Assembly (NCBI RefSeq): GCF_003201865.1
Contig: NZ_QJJJ01000014.1
Span: forward strand, 1 to 64,000
From: Methylobacterium sp. B4
Lineage (GTDB): Bacteria > Pseudomonadota > Alphaproteobacteria > Rhizobiales > Beijerinckiaceae
Length of the DNA: 64,000 nt
Reading direction: 5' to 3'
The notes below the pieces were generated by a model, which worked only from the letters and a program-made list of their open reading frames with translations, had not been told where the DNA came from and made no database searches. Below, piece by piece: positions 61,134 through 64,000 of this stretch (positions are counted from its first letter, which is position 1; each line of letters starts with the position of its first letter). Position numbers and translations under genes: made by a program.

Positions 61134-61206
61134 CGGTGTTCGATTCCGCCCATCCATCGCGGCCCGGCTGCCGAGAGCCGGCCCACCATCCTCGGCAAAG
61201 TGTGCT

Positions 61207-62178
61207 TCAGATGTCGAAGCTGATCATCTTCTTCATCACGAGGATGCCGACCAGCATCCACAGGCCGGAGACCACGAGGGCGATCTTGCCGACCGCGGTC
61301 GTCCACAGGAGCGCGGTGTAGTCCGGGCTCGACAGGTAGGTGGTGAAGGCGACGAAGAACGGCAGGGCGCCGATGATGTAGGCCGAGACCTTGGCCTCCA
61401 TGCTCATCGCCTTGATCTTACCGGACATCTTCTTGCGCTCGCGCAGCACCCGCGACAGGTTTCCGAGCGCCTCCGACAGGTTGCCGCCGGCCTTCTGCTG
61501 AATGCCGATGACGACGGCGAAGAAGTTCACCTCGGTCACCGGCACCCGCTCGTACATGCGCAGGATCGCGTCCCCCATCGGAATGCCGAGCGTCTGCGCC
61601 TCGATCGCGACCCGGAACTCGCTCTTCAGGGGCTCCTTCGCCTCGCGGGAGATCATGCGCAGGCAGTCGCCCAGCGGGATTCCGGAGCGCAGGCCGCGCA
61701 CCACCACGTCCATGGCGTTGGGCAATTCCTCGATGAAGGCGGCGATGCGCCGCTTCTGCAGGTGCTTGAGCATCCAAGAAGGCAACCCGAGCCCGCCGGC
61801 GAACAGGGCGAGGAGCGCGATGAAGGGGCTCTCCGAGACGACGAAGATCCCGGAGGCGAGGATGACGCCGGACATCGCGGAGACAAGGTAGAATTTGCGG
61901 CGCGTCCAATCGAGCCCGGCCCGGGCGAGGCGCAGTTCGAGGGTGACCTTGGTCTTGTCCTTCTTCGCCTCGATCTCCTTCAGGCTCTTGGCGACCTGTT
62001 CGCGCCGGTTGGCCGCCGCGCCGCGCTCGGCCAGGCTCACCTTCGGCTGGCCCAGGGCCTTCCGGCGCTGCTCAGCCCGCTTCTCTCCCGAGAGGTAGGG
62101 AAGCAGGAAGACGTAGGCGACCGCGCCCGCGGCGATTGCCGCGAGCCCCGCCGCCAGCGGCGCGTTGAGCGCGCTCAC
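61207..62178 (-). CDS. tadB: Inner-membrane protein TadB
   Basis: 323 residues from GTG 62178, which overlaps the tadA stop (GTGA, 62175-62178). One N-terminal membrane segment (AGLAAIAAGAVAYVFLLPYL), a cytosolic helical stretch, then the T2SF domain with LPNAMDVVVRGLRSGIPLGD and FAVVIGIQQKAGGNLSEALG, and C-terminal segments (AYIIGALPFFVAFTTYLSSP; IALVVSGLWMLVGILVMKKM). It forms the pilus-assembly platform with TadC. The frame upstream in this phase is a shadow of tadA. Confidence 0.93.
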   Translation of the reverse strand: MSALNAPLAAGLAAIAAGAVAYVFLLPYLSGEKRAEQRRKALGQPKVSLAERGAAANRREQVAKSLKEIEAKKDKTKVTLELRLARAGLDWTRRKFYLVSAMSGVILASGIFVVSESPFIALLALFAGGLGLPSWMLKHLQKRRIAAFIEELPNAMDVVVRGLRSGIPLGDCLRMISREAKEPLKSEFRVAIEAQTLGIPMGDAILRMYERVPVTEVNFFAVVIGIQQKAGGNLSEALGNLSRVLRERKKMSGKIKAMSMEAKVSAYIIGALPFFVAFTTYLSSPDYTALLWTTAVGKIALVVSGLWMLVGILVMKKMISFDI

Positions 62179-63629
62179 GGGGCCTCCTCCGCGGGTGCCG
62201 CGGCGGCATCGAGGGCGGCGGCGAGCGCCCGCTCCTCGCCGTAATAGCGCGCCCGCTCCCAGAAGCGCGGACGGCCGATCCCGGTGGAGCGATGGCGGCC
62301 GATCAGGCGGCCGTTGGCGTCCTCGCCGAGCACGTCGTAGACGAGCAGATCCTGGGTGATGATGACATCGCCCTCCATGCCCATCACCTCCGTGACGTGG
62401 GTGATGCGGCGCGAGCCGTCGCGCAGGCGCATCGCCTGAATGATCACGTCGACCGAGCCGGTGATCATCTCGCGCAGCGTCCGCGAGGGCAGCGAGAAGC
62501 CGCCCATGGTGATCATCGACTCGATGCGGGCGAGGCATTCGCGCGGCGAGTTGGCGTGCAGCGTGCCCATCGAGCCGTCATGGCCGGTGTTCATCGCCTG
62601 GAGCAGGTCGAAGGCCTCCGGTCCGCGCACCTCGCCGACGATGATCCGCTCGGGCCGCATGCGCAGGCAGTTCTTCACGAGGTCGCGCATGGAGACCTGC
62701 CCCTGGCCTTCCAGGTTCGGGGGCCGAGTCTCCAACCGCACCACGTGGGGCTGCTGGAGCTGGAGCTCGGCGGCGTCCTCGCAGGTGATGATGCGCTCGT
62801 CGTTCTCGATGAAGGCGGTGAGGCAGTTGAGCAGCGTCGTCTTGCCCGAGCCGGTGCCCCCCGAGATCACGACGTTGCAGCGGACCTTGCCGATGATCTG
62901 CAGGATCTTCGCGCCCTCCGGCGAGATCGCCCCGAAGCGCACGAGCTGGTCGAGGGTGAGCTTGTCCTTCTTGAACTTTCGGATGGTCAGCGCCGGCCCG
63001 TCGATGGCGAGTGGGGGCGCGATCACGTTGACGCGGGAGCCGTCGGGCAGGCGCGCGTCGCAGATCGGCGAGGCCTCGTCGACACGCCGGCCGACCTGAC
63101 TGACGATGCGCTGGCAAATGTTCATCAGCTGCTGGTTGTCGCGGAAGCGCACGGAGGTGAGCTGGATCTTGCCACCGACCTCGATGAAGGTCCGGTCGGC
63201 CCCGTTCACCATCACGTCGGCGATGTCGTCGCGGGCGAGCAACGGCTCCAGCGGGCCGTAGCCGAGCACGTCGTTGCAGATGTCGTCGAGCAGCTCCTCC
63301 TGCTCGGCGATCGACAGCACGATGTTCTTGAGCCCGATGATCTCCGAGACGATGTCCCGGATCTCCTCGCGCGCCGCCTCGCCGTCGAGCCGGGCGAGCT
63401 GCGCGAGGTCGATGGCCTCGATCAGCGCGCCGAAGATCATGCTCTTGGTGCGGAAATACTCTTCCGACCGGGGCTGCGCCACCACAGGGGCCGAGCGGCT
63501 CGGCGGCGGTTCCGGCCGCGCGCGCTCCACCTCCTGCTGGAGGACCGGCGGAGGGGCTTTGACCGCGGGGCCGTCAACCGGAACGACCGGAGCGGGAGCC
63601 GATGCGGCGGTGGAGCGTCGACCGAACAT
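62175..63629 (-). CDS. cpaF: Pilus assembly ATPase TadA/CpaF
   Basis: 484 residues. After a Pro/Ala-rich N-terminal 55 residues, the three-helix region and PilT-type ATPase follow: Walker A VVISGGTGSGKTTLLNCLTA, Asp box RIITCEDAAELQLQQPHVVR, Walker B RIIVGEVRGPEAFDLLQAMN and the His box GHDGSMGTLHANSPRECLAR. It powers extension of Flp/Tad pili used in surface attachment. It follows cpaE by 47 bases and overlaps tadB. ATG 63629. Confidence 0.96.
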   Translation of the reverse strand: MFGRRSTAASAPAPVVPVDGPAVKAPPPVLQQEVERARPEPPPSRSAPVVAQPRSEEYFRTKSMIFGALIEAIDLAQLARLDGEAAREEIRDIVSEIIGLKNIVLSIAEQEELLDDICNDVLGYGPLEPLLARDDIADVMVNGADRTFIEVGGKIQLTSVRFRDNQQLMNICQRIVSQVGRRVDEASPICDARLPDGSRVNVIAPPLAIDGPALTIRKFKKDKLTLDQLVRFGAISPEGAKILQIIGKVRCNVVISGGTGSGKTTLLNCLTAFIENDERIITCEDAAELQLQQPHVVRLETRPPNLEGQGQVSMRDLVKNCLRMRPERIIVGEVRGPEAFDLLQAMNTGHDGSMGTLHANSPRECLARIESMITMGGFSLPSRTLREMITGSVDVIIQAMRLRDGSRRITHVTEVMGMEGDVIITQDLLVYDVLGEDANGRLIGRHRSTGIGRPRFWERARYYGEERALAAALDAAAAPAEEAP

Positions 63630-63676
63630 GGCGCCGCAGCCTCAGCGGGATCGAGGGGAAGGATCGGGACGCACGG

Positions 63677-64000
63677 TCAGGACGCCTTCTTGCGGGTCAA
63701 CCGAGCGAGCAGAGGCTCGAGCAGGTTGGCCCGGGCGCGCCGGATCTCGGCCCGGCCGGTCACCGCGGCGGCGAGTTCCGAGAAGATCTCGGCGGGCTTG
63801 GCGCCGGCCTGGACCTCGGCGATCATCTGGCCGTTATTGGCCGCGGTGCCGAACAGGGCGGGCTCGAAGGGGATCACCGCCTGGAGCGGCACGTCGAGTG
63901 CCTTGGCGAACTCGGCCGCGGCGATTTCCGGGCGCTTCGGCACGCCGACGCCGTTGAGGAGCACCCGCGCCTGCGCATCGTTGGGGCGCTGCTGCTGGAG
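63677..64000 (-). CDS. cpaE: Pilus assembly protein CpaE/TadZ, C-terminal part (partial)
   Basis: The frame is open to the window edge and ends at a stop at 63677, giving 107 residues. VLLNGVGVPKRPEIAAAEFA, then ALDVPLQAVIPFEPALFGTA and NNGQMIAEVQAGAKPAEIFS match the end of the ParA/MinD-like ATPase domain of CpaE, which places the Tad apparatus at the cell pole. The Walker motifs lie outside the window. First gene seen of the tad set on the minus strand. Confidence 0.88.
   Translation of the reverse strand, partial: LQQQRPNDAQARVLLNGVGVPKRPEIAAAEFAKALDVPLQAVIPFEPALFGTAANNGQMIAEVQAGAKPAEIFSELAAAVTGRAEIRRARANLLEPLLARLTRKKAS

Noticed and set aside
1-64000. CRISPR arrays, prophage or insertion sequences
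   Set aside because: No regularly spaced repeats, no transposase, integrase (other than xerD) or phage structural genes were seen.

Overview
The window is chromosomal DNA from a high-GC alphaproteobacterium of the Rhizobiales, most likely a member of the Methylobacteriaceae (Methylobacterium/Methylorubrum type). This rests on GC-rich codon use, an orphan bchI, a BA14K protein, the rpoN-hpf-ptsN and lptC-lptA-lptB clusters, tad/cpa pilus genes, a GGAAC-N16-CGTT (EcfG-type) promoter, and short interspersed palindromic repeats between genes. The species assignment is inference. I see no rRNA, tRNA, CRISPR array, insertion sequence or prophage; this is mostly core chromosome.

Layout. 1-7 kb: tail of a polysaccharide export protein, two solute-binding proteins without permeases, a dual-specificity-like phosphatase, a probable suhB/MmgR-family small RNA on the minus strand, class II CPD photolyase, mtgA and ispA. 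7-14.6 kb: a ThDP decarboxylase-like enzyme overlapping a DCC-family gene, an unknown secreted protein, leuB and zwf. 14.8-24.4 kb: a complete tripartite RND efflux operon (adaptor, two permeases, outer-membrane factor) on the minus strand, and upstream of it an unannotated candidate small RNA with its own promoter and intrinsic terminator. 25-35 kb: aminotransferase, DUF4112 protein, a lone yejE-type permease, GH3 beta-glucosidase, a diguanylate cyclase, xerD translationally coupled to a 50-residue membrane protein with a TTG start, and a CorA-like protein.

35-41 kb: gloB divergent from a methyltransferase, then marC, dapB, gpmA, and bchI convergent to them. 40.3-47.9 kb (minus strand): rnd, lptC-lptA-lptB, rpoN, hpf, ptsN and a small secreted protein, linking LPS export, sigma-54, ribosome hibernation and the nitrogen PTS; plus a ComEA-like HhH protein. 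48-56.4 kb: a CsbD-like stress gene under an EcfG-type promoter, a BA14K protein, a second diguanylate cyclase, MFS, ArsB and an internally duplicated DUF606 transporter, a thioesterase, a CoA-binding protein, a decayed GAF-domain fragment, and ohr with an operator-like palindrome over its promoter. 56.4-64 kb: MHS-family transporter with a MaoC-like hydratase, an acyltransferase, and the tad genes cpaE-tadA-tadB-tadC running out of the window.

The best candidates for something undescribed are the minus-strand RNA at 24748-24860 and the family of roughly 95-bp palindromic repeats; most other genes belong to known families.
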